Shown in pieces: positions 36,591 to 45,027 of a DNA stretch of 55,714 nt (within the stretch, counting starts at the first letter, position 1; every line of letters begins with the position of its first letter). The notes beneath the pieces are model-generated. The model had not been told where the DNA came from. It made no database searches and saw only the letters and a program-made list of their open reading frames with translations. The DNA is taken from NCBI GenBank assembly GCA_021775915.1, contig JAJFGW010000036.1, positions 1 to 55,714 on the forward strand. The letters run 5' to 3'. This stretch comes from Alphaproteobacteria bacterium (GTDB taxonomy: Bacteria; Pseudomonadota; Alphaproteobacteria; Micavibrionales; Micavibrionaceae). The position numbers and the translations under genes were made by a program.

Positions 36591-37487
36591 TTAGAGTTTT
36601 TTACCGGTTTCCTGTTCTTTCCAGCTTTGGAATACCCTCATGGCGCCTTCGCGTTGCAGCTGTTCGTAAGATACTGTGCGCTGGTCCAGCGGTTTGGATA
36701 TTTCTCCTATGATGCCCTCTTCTTTTATGCGCGGTGTGCCGGCTTCAATATGGCTAATGCCGTAATAAACTTTTTCAATGCCGGTAGCGATAATCAGAGC
36801 TTGTCCCATCATGGTCGGCTCCGAGCTGCAATATATGAAGCAGCCGTCAAGGCGGGGGTTGTTTATTTTTTCCGTTGCCCGACGAATCGCCAGAACTTCG
36901 GCATGGGCTGTGGGGTCGCAACGCACTTTTACGCCGTTTACCCCCTCACCAAGAAGGTGCCCCTCTTTATCCGCCACTACAGCGGCAAAAGGCCCCCCCA
37001 TTTTTGACATCGCATTCTGGCTTGCCAGAGCGATGGCCCTGTTCATTAAATCTTCCTGTGTGTAAGTGGTCACCTGATCGGAGCCGATGGCATCGGGATT
37101 TTTACCCTGCGCCCGAATCATATGCTTGACCGCTTTGACCAGCCGGTCAGGCTCCACGGGGGTTTTCATTACTTGCCCGATTCCATGTTGCCCTGCTTGC
37201 AGCAATAAATCAGTGCTCGGATTTTCTGCCAGCATGACGATGCCTACTTTATGTCCTTTGACGAGCACATGTTTTGCGACTTCCAGCCCGTCATTAGGTT
37301 TCATTCTGTAGGAAATAACAGCGACATCAATATCCCATTCTTCGATGACCTTGATTGCCGCGCCGCCGTTAATAGCTTGTATAACGGAGAACCCATGGCT
37401 CTCAAGAACGCCTGCTACAAATTGGCGTATTTCTTCATTATCGTCAGCAACCAGAATCAGAATATTATTTTTGCCAGATTTTTTCAT
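36591..37487 (-). CDS. Receiver domain fused to a cytidine/guanine-deaminase-like domain, both with key residues missing
   Basis: 298 residues. Residues 9-125 form a response-regulator receiver: acidic pair Asp15/Asp16 and the conserved Lys108 (MKTPVEPDRL) are kept, but the phosphoacceptor Asp is Ser59 (AVISYRMKPNDG). Residues 143-298 form a CDA-superfamily domain most like guanine or tRNA-adenosine deaminases: GGPFAAVVAD, DPTAHAEVLAIRRA with His195 and Glu197, then SSEPTMMGQAL, where the family PCxxC zinc motif has become P-T-M-M-G (Thr225, Gly228). So phosphorylation and zinc-dependent deamination both look lost. It may act as a sensor or scaffold. No sensor kinase is adjacent. Confidence 0.85.
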   Translation of the reverse strand: MKKSGKNNILILVADDNEEIRQFVAGVLESHGFSVIQAINGGAAIKVIEEWDIDVAVISYRMKPNDGLEVAKHVLVKGHKVGIVMLAENPSTDLLLQAGQHGIGQVMKTPVEPDRLVKAVKHMIRAQGKNPDAIGSDQVTTYTQEDLMNRAIALASQNAMSKMGGPFAAVVADKEGHLLGEGVNGVKVRCDPTAHAEVLAIRRATEKINNPRLDGCFIYCSSEPTMMGQALIIATGIEKVYYGISHIEAGTPRIKEEGIIGEISKPLDQRTVSYEQLQREGAMRVFQSWKEQETGKKL

Positions 37488-37557
37488 GTTGTCTCAGCCC
37501 CATTTAAAAAAACTATAATAGAACAACAATCGGTAGAAGTAAGCTCTTGTCTTTTGA

Positions 37558-37572
37558 TTAAATCTGTCTTAA
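37558..37572. promoter_or_regulatory. Single TTAA-N7-TTAA motif (CtrA-box-like)
   Basis: TTAA at 37558 and 37569, 11 bp apart, in the divergent gap between the receiver-deaminase gene (starts 37487) and the ClpP-like gene (starts 37651). A single pair can occur by chance in AT-rich gaps. Confidence 0.3.
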
Positions 37573-37650
37573 TCTTCCTTCATTAAGAAACATAATAATA
37601 AAAATGACCAAATAAAAGTGTCATACTACTAATTGAACAGGGAGCGTAAA

Positions 37651-38490
37651 ATGTCTGACGATGCAAAAGGGCCGTTTAACGGCCGTGCTGGCAATGATAA
37701 TTCGCCCAGCAATATGATTATTCCCAATGTTATTCGTGATAATGCGCAAGGTCAGCGCGTTATTCAGGATATTTTTTCGCGGATGCTGGATAGCAATGTT
37801 ATTTTTGTTACCGGCCAGGTCGAGCCCGGTATGGCAACGATCATCACGGCTGAGCTGCTTCATCTTTATTACGATAAAATGAAAGACAAGATTGATGCCG
37901 CTGCCAAGAGTGGCAAGGGCGTTGAAGAAGTGCCTGAGAGTGAGAGAACCATTAAAATGTTCATCAACTCACCGGGTGGTTACGTTAATGACGGTTTGAT
38001 GATCTATGACGCCATGCAATTATTGCAATCCGAGGGCGTTATTATTGAGACTCATGCGACCGGGATTGCCATGTCGATGGGTTCCATTTTGCTGATTGCC
38101 GGTTCGGAAGGACACCGCTATGCCTGGCCTAGCGCTAACATTATGCTGCATCAGCTAAGCGGCGGCTCTCAGGGCACCATGAAGGATATGGAGGTTTCTC
38201 ATGAAGAAGCCGACTACTTAAATGAAAGGCTGAAAGATACCTACCGTGTTCATACAAAATTGACTGATGAGCAAATTGAAATGATTTTCGATCGTGATTA
38301 TTTCATGCGCCCTGAGGAAGCTAGAGAACTCGGTATTATTGATAGTGTCCAGTACCCTCATAATAAACCGCAGGTTAAAGAGATGCTGGAAAAACAGAAT
38401 CACCGTCATATGGATGGTGAGGACGTTGTCAAAGAAGTTAAAAAAACCAGGGTTTTGCGAGAGGTGCCTCCCACTCACAGACCTGAATAA
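37651..38490 (+). CDS. clpP: Divergent ClpP-family serine protease
   Basis: 279 residues, about 75 more than usual ClpP. The catalytic triad is in place: Ser142 (GIAMSMGSILL), His167 (IMLHQLSGG) and Asp216 (DRDYFM). Extra parts are a 40-residue N-terminus, an insertion of about 20 residues (KDKIDAAAKSGKGVEEVPE) before the INSPGG loop, and a charged C-terminal tail of about 40 residues. It lacks a neighbouring clpX but lies 0.8 kb from clpA/clpS. ATG 37651 has AGGGAG upstream. It may be the partner of ClpA or a second, specialised ClpP. A terminator follows. Confidence 0.9.
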   Translation: MSDDAKGPFNGRAGNDNSPSNMIIPNVIRDNAQGQRVIQDIFSRMLDSNVIFVTGQVEPGMATIITAELLHLYYDKMKDKIDAAAKSGKGVEEVPESERTIKMFINSPGGYVNDGLMIYDAMQLLQSEGVIIETHATGIAMSMGSILLIAGSEGHRYAWPSANIMLHQLSGGSQGTMKDMEVSHEEADYLNERLKDTYRVHTKLTDEQIEMIFDRDYFMRPEEARELGIIDSVQYPHNKPQVKEMLEKQNHRHMDGEDVVKEVKKTRVLREVPPTHRPE

Positions 38491-38514
38491 AAACTACCAA
38501 ACGAATAAACTAAC

Positions 38515-38539
38515 GGGGCCTTTAGGGGCCCCTTTTTTT
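38515..38539 (+). terminator. Intrinsic terminator after the ClpP-like gene
   Basis: GGGGCC (38515-38520) pairs with GGCCCC (38527-38532) across a six-base loop and is followed by seven T. Confidence 0.85.
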
Positions 38540-38588
38540 CTTCCAACATCTGCGTGCACTTTTGGCTCAAAGTGTTAAAATCATTTCC

Positions 38589-39308
38589 ATGAAAATTGAT
38601 AGAAAATCAGAATCCGGCAGTGTCATCATTTGGATTTTTATTGCTGTAATTTTATTTGCCGCTCTGAGTTTTACTGTATCTAATATCAGCCGTACCGGGA
38701 ACCCGGCGGAGATGGGCGAACTCGCGAGTATGCGCGCGACGGATATCATGCAATATGCCGGGGCTATTCAGCGCGGCATTCGGTTTATGCGCATTGGCGG
38801 TGTTGATGAATCGGAGCTTTGTTTTCATGCTTCGCAATGGGGCCATGCTGATTATGAATTTAATCCGCAATGCACCGATAACGGTAATCGCATTTTTCAT
38901 GCTGATGGTGGTGCAATTGGTTTTCAGGATGGGCCTGATAACTGGTATAGCGATTCTGCCACTGCCCCTCCCAATGATTCCAGAGCATGGGTTTTTAGTT
39001 CCCGTTATGAAGTGACGGATGTGGGAACGGATAGCGGCGGCGCGACCACGGTTGCTGCGAATGCCGATCTGATTATAGCTACGGCACCGGTCAGGGATGA
39101 TGCCTGTGAGGCCATTAACAGGATGCTGGACTATACGCCGGTAACGCCTCCTGCCGTTGCGGCCTCTACTTATGATAATATGGCGACGACCGCCTTTGTT
39201 GGGACTTTTGCCAGCCTTGCCGGACGGATAGGCGCGCTGGGGCGCGAGCGTTGTGTCGCTGATCCTGGCGGTTTTAATGTTTATTACAAGGTGATTCTGG
39301 CGCGGTAA
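38589..39308 (+). CDS. Pilin-like N-terminally anchored protein (paralogue 1)
   Basis: 239 residues, no named family. A short basic N-terminus (MKIDRKSESG) precedes one hydrophobic helix (SVIIWIFIAVILFAALSFTV), a layout like type IV pilin or pseudopilin precursors cut after Gly, but without the usual Glu at +5. A helical stretch (RATDIMQYAGAIQRGIRFM) and an exported globular part with Cys residues follow, ending YYKVILAR. The protein at 46396-47112 shares these blocks, so the two are paralogues. ATG 38589 is preferred to an upstream TTG. Confidence 0.6.
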   Translation: MKIDRKSESGSVIIWIFIAVILFAALSFTVSNISRTGNPAEMGELASMRATDIMQYAGAIQRGIRFMRIGGVDESELCFHASQWGHADYEFNPQCTDNGNRIFHADGGAIGFQDGPDNWYSDSATAPPNDSRAWVFSSRYEVTDVGTDSGGATTVAANADLIIATAPVRDDACEAINRMLDYTPVTPPAVAASTYDNMATTAFVGTFASLAGRIGALGRERCVADPGGFNVYYKVILAR

Positions 39309-39311
39309 AAA

Positions 39312-41606
39312 TCAGGCAATTTCCTGATCTTTAGGGGTTTTTTTCCGGCTTGGTTTGTCATCTTCAAAATCGAAAGTGATTTCGTCTTCGCGATAATCAA
39401 CCAGCACAATCCCGCCTTTGGTCAGTTTGCCGAACAGTAATTCTTCTGCCAGCGGCCGCTTGATTTTTTCCTGAATGACGCGTGATAAAGGCCGCGCACC
39501 CATGGCCGGGTCATAGCCCTCTTTTGCCAGATAGCCGCGCGCTTCATCGGAAAGCTCGATCGTGACATTGCGGTCGGCGAGCTGTGCCTCAAGCTGGATA
39601 ACAAATTTATCGACGACTTTTTCAACTGTTTCAGGTCCGAGGGCGTGGAACGGCACAATCGTATCAAGCCGGTTGCGGAATTCCGGTGAGAATATGCGTT
39701 TGATTTCCTCCTGGTCATCTTCCATACGCATGTCGCGTTCAAATCCCATCGGCGCTTTGGCGAGTTCAGAGGCGCCCGCATTTGTCGTCATGATGAGAAT
39801 CACATTGCGGAAATCAATGACCTTGCCGTTATTGTCGGTCAGCTTGCCGTAATCCATAACTTGCAACAGGATATTGAAAATATCGCCATGCGCTTTTTCA
39901 ATTTCGTCCAGCAACAATACGCAATGCGGGTGCTGGTCAACGGCATCGGTGAGCAAACCACCCTGATCAAACCCGACATAGCCCGGAGGCGTTCCAATGA
40001 GCCGCGAGATCGAATGCCGTTCCATATATTCGGACATATCAAAGCGTTTCAGTTCAATGCCCATGGTCTTGGCGAGTTGCCGTGCCACTTCAGTTTTACC
40101 AACACCCGTAGGGCCAGAGAAGAGATAGCAGCCGATTGGTTTTTCCGGCTCCCGAAGTCCGGCGCGGGCCAGTTTGATCGAATCGGAGAGAATATCAATG
40201 GCTTCGTCCTGATCGAACACCATGGTTTTAAGGTCGCGCCCCAGATTTTGTAGGGCCGCTTTGTCATCCTTGGTCACGGTTTTCGCCGGAATGCGGGCAA
40301 TGGCCGCAACCACGCCTTCTATGTCCTTGACTCCGATTTGTTTTTTGCGTTTATTCGCGGGCACTAACATCTGCGCGGCGCCAACTTCGTCGATAATATC
40401 AATCGCCTTGTCCGGTAATTTGCGATCGCCAATATATTTATCAGAAAGCTCGACAGCGGCCTTGAGGGCATCATTGGTATATTTTACGCCGTGATGCTCT
40501 TCGTAATAAGGCTTCAAACCTTTGAGGATTTTGATGGTGTCTTCAACGCTCGGTTCATTGATGTCTATTTTCTGGAATCGACGCACGAGGGCACGGTCTT
40601 TTTCAAAATGATTGCGGTATTCTTTGTAAGTTGTTGAACCGACACAGCGCAGAGACCCACTTGAAAGGGCCGGTTTTAAAAGGTTAGAGGCATCCATCGC
40701 GCCGCCGGACGTCGCGCCGGCACCAATGATAGTGTGAATTTCATCAATAAACAGGACGGCTCCGTCAGTTTTTTCTATCTCGGAAATGACAGCCTTCATG
40801 CGCTCTTCAAAATCGCCGCGATAGCGCGTTCCGGCTAAAATAGTCCCCATATCAAGAGAAAATATAGTGGATTCGAGTAAGACTTCCGGTACCTCACCCT
40901 CGACAATGCGTTTGGCCAGCCCTTCGGCGATTGCCGTTTTGCCGACACCCGGATCACCAACATAAAGCGGGTTGTTCTTGGTGCGGCGGCAAAGGATCTG
41001 GATTGTACGGTCTACTTCTTTGTCCCGGCCAATGAGCGGGTCTATTTTTCCGGCTTGCGCCTTTTTATTAAGGTCAACGCAATAAGCGTCCAGAGCTTCG
41101 CTGCCGGTTTTAACAGTTTTCTCCTCGCCGTCTGTTTCTATACCTTCCGGTGTTTTAGATTCATTTTGTTCCGGCACTTTGGCAATGCCGTGGGAAATAT
41201 AATTCACGGCATCAAAGCGCGTCATGTCTTGTTCTTGTAGAAAATAAACGGCATGACTTTCACGTTCGGAAAATAGCGCGACCAGCACATTGGCGCCGGT
41301 TACTTCTTCGCGTCCGCTGGATTGTACGTGAATCGCCGCGCGTTGCAGAACGCGCTGAAACGCGGTGGTCGGTTTTGATTCGTCAATAGTGCGGTCAATT
41401 AAGTAGGTCAGCTCATTTTCCAGATATTGCTCGAGCTGCTCTTTTAAATCCGGTAGTCCGATGCCGCAGGAACGCAGCACAGCCATGGCGTCCTGGTCCT
41501 CGGTCAGGGCCAGCAAAAGATGTTCCAGCGTCGCATATTCATGATGCTTGCCGCTGGCTATGGCCAGAGCCTTATGAAGGGTTTGTTCTAAATTACGTGA
41601 TAACAC
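39312..41606 (-). CDS. clpA: ATP-dependent Clp protease ATPase subunit ClpA
   Basis: AAA+ unfoldase that feeds substrates to ClpP. The N-domain (residues 1-140) binds ClpS; two ATPase modules follow with Walker A motifs GDPGVGKT and GPTGVGKT and Walker B LFIDEIH and [10 protein letters not shown]. The loop that docks on ClpP (IGL in E. coli) reads APMGFERD here, a plausible variant. 764 residues is normal. It lies six bases after clpS in the standard clpS-clpA operon. Confidence 0.97.
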   Translation of the reverse strand: MLSRNLEQTLHKALAIASGKHHEYATLEHLLLALTEDQDAMAVLRSCGIGLPDLKEQLEQYLENELTYLIDRTIDESKPTTAFQRVLQRAAIHVQSSGREEVTGANVLVALFSERESHAVYFLQEQDMTRFDAVNYISHGIAKVPEQNESKTPEGIETDGEEKTVKTGSEALDAYCVDLNKKAQAGKIDPLIGRDKEVDRTIQILCRRTKNNPLYVGDPGVGKTAIAEGLAKRIVEGEVPEVLLESTIFSLDMGTILAGTRYRGDFEERMKAVISEIEKTDGAVLFIDEIHTIIGAGATSGGAMDASNLLKPALSSGSLRCVGSTTYKEYRNHFEKDRALVRRFQKIDINEPSVEDTIKILKGLKPYYEEHHGVKYTNDALKAAVELSDKYIGDRKLPDKAIDIIDEVGAAQMLVPANKRKKQIGVKDIEGVVAAIARIPAKTVTKDDKAALQNLGRDLKTMVFDQDEAIDILSDSIKLARAGLREPEKPIGCYLFSGPTGVGKTEVARQLAKTMGIELKRFDMSEYMERHSISRLIGTPPGYVGFDQGGLLTDAVDQHPHCVLLLDEIEKAHGDIFNILLQVMDYGKLTDNNGKVIDFRNVILIMTTNAGASELAKAPMGFERDMRMEDDQEEIKRIFSPEFRNRLDTIVPFHALGPETVEKVVDKFVIQLEAQLADRNVTIELSDEARGYLAKEGYDPAMGARPLSRVIQEKIKRPLAEELLFGKLTKGGIVLVDYREDEITFDFEDDKPSRKKTPKDQEIA

Positions 41607-41612
41607 TTCGTT

Positions 41613-42014
41613 TTACTCCTTCTCCATCGTGCATTGTAGCGGCTGCTCGTTTTGTCTGGCGAAATCCATGACTTTTTGGACCTTGCTTTCGGCAATTTCG
41701 TAAGTAAACAGGCCGCAAATTCCGACACCGCGCCGGTGCACATGTAGCATAATATCAGTTGCCTCTTGCCTATTTTTGCTAAAAAACCTTTCTAAAATAT
41801 GAACGACGAACTCCATGGGTGTGTAATCGTCATTGAGTAGCAAAACTCTGTACATCGCCGGTTTTTTAGTTTTTGTCCGTGGTTTTAGTAAGAGTCCGGC
41901 TTGCCTGTCTTCATCCGTACCCCGGTCATCATCAGGATTGTGACGGTCTGGCGTATCATCGCCATCATCATTCATATAGGTCTTATTCTGTATAAATCGT
42001 CCTGAATCTAACAT
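41613..42014 (-). CDS. clpS: ClpS adaptor protein
   Basis: Recognises N-degron residues and delivers them to ClpA. The binding pocket motif [16 protein letters not shown] is intact, as is [13 protein letters not shown]. The flexible N-terminal tail is long, about 50 residues, acidic and Asp-rich. ATG 42014 gives 133 residues; ATG 41975 (MNDDGDD) would give 120 and cannot be excluded. Aat, which makes such degrons, is encoded 8 kb away. Confidence 0.95.
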   Translation of the reverse strand: MLDSGRFIQNKTYMNDDGDDTPDRHNPDDDRGTDEDRQAGLLLKPRTKTKKPAMYRVLLLNDDYTPMEFVVHILERFFSKNRQEATDIMLHVHRRGVGICGLFTYEIAESKVQKVMDFARQNEQPLQCTMEKE

Positions 42015-42200
42015 GTTTTAACTATATCTCAGAGGCGGAGACCATCATATATATTTTGGCATTAAAAGCTTAAAAATCGAGTAATTAGCGTGATTTTTCT
42101 GTCGGTATGAGAAAAAGATGAATTTTAAAATTTCTCTCCCTTATCCTTTTGATGTTAAAATGGATTATTATTACTGTCGATGTGTGAGGTTATAAGGATT

Positions 42201-43142
42201 TTGAATAGTTATAGCAATTTTTTGCTTGTTTTCTGCATGTTCTGGCTGTTGTCCGGGGTGTTTTTTGTGGCCAATTCTGCCGCGCAAGATATAAGACCGG
42301 GCTGTGATCCTGAATATATGGATGCTTTGGAGGCAAAGTCCTGGCTTTTAGCGCAGCGCCGCATCACGCAAAATAAAAATCTTATTTTAAAGCCTGACAG
42401 TGTACTGGAATATAGCTGTTTTGATCAGTACATTAATTTTTTGGTCACGAATCAGGAAGGGCGGCGCTTTTCAGAAAATTTCCCGGTTTACGCCAATTGG
42501 GGGGTGGTTGACGGCATTACCGTCTCTTCTCTTGATACCGCCCTTGACGAAATAGTGATACAGCCTTTGACGGCTTATATTGATACGAATTTCCCTCATA
42601 CATTTCTGGGTGGCCGCGTTGAGGAAGATCCGGAGACTTTTCTGGTCGCGGGAGACTATAGTTGCGAGACCATGAGCTTTGTCTGGCAAGCGGCCAGATG
42701 CACGAATTTTATGGATGCGGGCACCGAAGAACGGGACGCTCTTGATGGTTTTTACGATTTCCCTTTTTATGTGACAAACGATCCTCGCAGGTTTCCGGAG
42801 GATTTCCCGGCCTGTGAACCTGATGACAGGATTGAGGCCGCTATTATAGAGGCCTATCGGGGAGAGGGGCAGGACGGAGAGCATGGCGAAGAATGGCATC
42901 AATTTGTTCTGGAGGTTGATAATGACCCGGTTCCGGCCATAGAAGGGACCGGTGATGTCCTTTATGAAGAAGATCCTATCCTGGTAGAAGAAATTCTTGA
43001 TATTGCCTTGCCGGGCGCTTGTGCTGATTCTGCCGTTATTCCTACCGGCGTTTATATTGAAATTCCCGGTCAGAGTGACTTTGAAGAGTTCTTCTGTTCT
43101 ATGCCGTCTTGTTCTTATGATGGCGGCGAGTGCATAGAGTAA
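42201..43142 (+). CDS. Exported acidic protein of unknown function
   Basis: About 313 residues after a signal peptide (hydrophobic core FLLVFCMFWLLSGVFFV, cut near NSAAQD). TTG 42201 with AAGGA just upstream is preferred to ATG 42180, which has no ribosome-binding site. The mature part is acidic with about nine cysteines (PGCDPEY, EYSCFDQY, DYSCETM, ARCTNF, PACEPDD, GACADS, FFCSMPSCSYDGGECIE), suggesting disulfide bonds that the two DsbA proteins could form. I do not recognise the family. Confidence 0.65.
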   Translation: MNSYSNFLLVFCMFWLLSGVFFVANSAAQDIRPGCDPEYMDALEAKSWLLAQRRITQNKNLILKPDSVLEYSCFDQYINFLVTNQEGRRFSENFPVYANWGVVDGITVSSLDTALDEIVIQPLTAYIDTNFPHTFLGGRVEEDPETFLVAGDYSCETMSFVWQAARCTNFMDAGTEERDALDGFYDFPFYVTNDPRRFPEDFPACEPDDRIEAAIIEAYRGEGQDGEHGEEWHQFVLEVDNDPVPAIEGTGDVLYEEDPILVEEILDIALPGACADSAVIPTGVYIEIPGQSDFEEFFCSMPSCSYDGGECIE

Positions 43143-43151
43143 TAAACAAAA

Positions 43152-43180
43152 CCCCGGCCTTCCTGCACGAAGGGCCGGGG
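43152..43180. terminator. Hairpin terminator between the convergent secreted-protein and phasin genes
   Basis: CCCCGGCCTT and AAGGGCCGGGG pair with one bulge around an eight-base loop. The T-rich side faces the minus strand (TTTTGTTTATT), so it best serves the phasin gene, though the stem may stop both. Confidence 0.7.
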
Positions 43181-43244
43181 TGGTTGTCATGTTGGGACGA
43201 CTTAATCCCAACAAAACTGTACTACGATTCTCTTTAAAATTCTC

Positions 43245-43739
43245 TTAAGCGGCGACTGATTCTGTCGCTTTTTTGATGCCTTTATTTACCTGATCATTGA
43301 TCGGTTCAAAAGCTTCAGTCGTAACTTTTACGCTTAATTCTGAAAGTTTTGTGGCACCTGCCATCAAGTCATCGAAATTTTCCTGGGCCCATTTGTTTTG
43401 GGTTTCAGTAAATTCATTGATGGTTTTGCAACTCAGCATAGATTTTGCGGCCTGCGCATTTTTATCAGCAGAAGATTGTGCCCATCCCATATAGGCTTTG
43501 GCGATATCTTCAAAGCCTTTCATAAACATGGTGCCTGACGCCATGAAGGCATCGGATTGCTCTTTGCTGCCTTTGGTCGCGTCCTTGGCAAATTTATCGT
43601 ATTGTGGGTTTCCTTGTAGCATTATGTTCTCCATCACTTGTGTTGTCTGTTTTTGTCCTGAGCGGGCCTTTGAAGCTTTTTTTGCTGTTTTAGGCGCTGC
43701 TTTTTTGGAAACAGCTTTCTTTTTTGTTTTGGTCGCCAT
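43245..43739 (-). CDS. Phasin family protein
   Basis: 164 residues that would coat polyhydroxyalkanoate granules. A Lys/Ala-rich N-terminal tail (about 30 residues) is followed by the helical phasin domain with FMASGTMFMKGFEDIAKAYMGWAQ and NKWAQENFDDLMAGATKLSEL, typical of alphaproteobacterial phasins. No polymerase gene is in the window. Two TGC-rich sites like PhaR operators lie upstream, pointing to control by granule status. Confidence 0.9.
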   Translation of the reverse strand: MATKTKKKAVSKKAAPKTAKKASKARSGQKQTTQVMENIMLQGNPQYDKFAKDATKGSKEQSDAFMASGTMFMKGFEDIAKAYMGWAQSSADKNAQAAKSMLSCKTINEFTETQNKWAQENFDDLMAGATKLSELSVKVTTEAFEPINDQVNKGIKKATESVAA

Positions 43740-43766
43740 CTTTTTTACCCTTTGTGTAGGTTATTT

Positions 43767-43831
43767 TGCACTGCACAATTTAACTTTAACATCAGGTTTC
43801 CCCGTAAGTCAATATATTTTTGTGCAATGCA
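43767..43831 (-). promoter_or_regulatory. Pair of inverted TGC-rich sites upstream of the phasin gene
   Basis: TGCACTGCACAA (43767-43778) and, inverted, TTGTGCAATGCA (43820-43831) lie 28-92 bases before the phasin ATG. They differ at one base of 12 when one is reversed, and resemble TGC-rich sites reported for the PHA regulator PhaR in other alphaproteobacteria. Confidence 0.45.
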
Positions 43832-43918
43832 ATATTTACGGTAAATTTGACTTTTAGAATGGTTTCTTACAACATAACCCTAAATAAAAAATAAAAATAT
43901 GAAACAGGGACAGGGATT

Positions 43919-44884
43919 TTGAAAAGCAAAACACTTAAAAAGGTGGCCGGGGCGCTTGGTGTTGCATTTTTTCTGGCGGCCTCTCCTTTGGCAACAGATA
44001 GTGCTTATGCTGCGCGGGATACCGAGCCGCGGAGCTGTACAAAAAATGGCAGGGTTTATAACCCTCAATTCTCTTCTATTGTCGTTGATACGCGGACGGG
44101 GAACATTCTCTCTGGCGACAGAATAGATGAGCGCCGCTATCCCGCGTCCATGACAAAAATGATGACGGCGGCGTTGATTTTTGAGGCGCTGCGCGATGGT
44201 CGCCTGAAGCTTTCCGATGATATGACGCTCAAGCTCTCCAATGATATCAAGGCCACGCGCTCTAATAGTAGAAGCACATGGCTTGCTGAGGGCACAAAAA
44301 TAACGGTAGAGGAGGCGCTTCTCGCCATTACCGTTGCGTCGGCCAATAATGTCTCTGTTCTGATGGCGGAAGAGCTTGCCGGTACCGAAAGTGGCTTTGC
44401 CGGGCTGATGAATAAAAAAGCGCAGGATATAGGGATGGATAATACGGTTTTTAAGAATGCAAGCGGTTTGCCGGACAAGGGACAATTTTCAACCGCGCGG
44501 GACATGGCAAAATTGGCTTTTTATCTACAGAAGAAATTTCCTGAATATTATCATTATTTTTCAAAAGAAAAGGCCGAATTCGGGCTGTGGCGCGGGAATA
44601 AGGCCAAGCACAGCCATAACGAGCTCGCGGTTAAAAACGGTAACATAGATGGCATTAAAACCGGGTTTATCTGTGATTCCGGTTATAATCTGGCGGCTTC
44701 GGCAACAAATGATAATGATCGTATTATTACGGTCGTGTTCGGTGGTCGCACGCCGCACCAACGCAACGTACAAACGAAACGGCTTATTGAAGAGGCTTTC
44801 CCAAGGGCGGTCGCGGGCAAGGAGGGTGATGCGGAAATGAGCCTTGTCATGAAGAAGCTGCCTGTACCGGTTTTTGTGCGGTAA
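43919..44884 (+). CDS. D-alanyl-D-alanine carboxypeptidase, family S11
   Basis: Removes the terminal D-Ala from peptidoglycan stem peptides. Signal peptide (ending SAYAA), then SXXK at Ser77-Lys80 (ASMTKMM), SXN in VASANNVSVLMAE and KTG in GIKTGFICDSG. It starts with TTG after AGGGACAGGG. No SPOR domain. The next gene is a paralogue with SPOR; both presumably trim cell-wall peptides at different places. Confidence 0.93.
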   Translation: MKSKTLKKVAGALGVAFFLAASPLATDSAYAARDTEPRSCTKNGRVYNPQFSSIVVDTRTGNILSGDRIDERRYPASMTKMMTAALIFEALRDGRLKLSDDMTLKLSNDIKATRSNSRSTWLAEGTKITVEEALLAITVASANNVSVLMAEELAGTESGFAGLMNKKAQDIGMDNTVFKNASGLPDKGQFSTARDMAKLAFYLQKKFPEYYHYFSKEKAEFGLWRGNKAKHSHNELAVKNGNIDGIKTGFICDSGYNLAASATNDNDRIITVVFGGRTPHQRNVQTKRLIEEAFPRAVAGKEGDAEMSLVMKKLPVPVFVR

Positions 44885-45027
44885 TTTAAAAATATCCGGG
44901 TAAATCCTTTTTATTTTTAAATCGGGTGATAGACATTTTGGCCTATAATTTATATGATAAAAGAAAAATGTTGGCATTGAGTCGCTTGTGAATTTCATTG
45001 GTACCGGAAGAAAATCAGAGAGTTTTT

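Noticed and set aside
43234-43248. TTAA-N7-TTAA motif at the end of the phasin gene
   Set aside because: It overlaps the phasin stop codon, downstream of both flanking genes, so a promoter role is unlikely; it shows that single pairs occur by chance.
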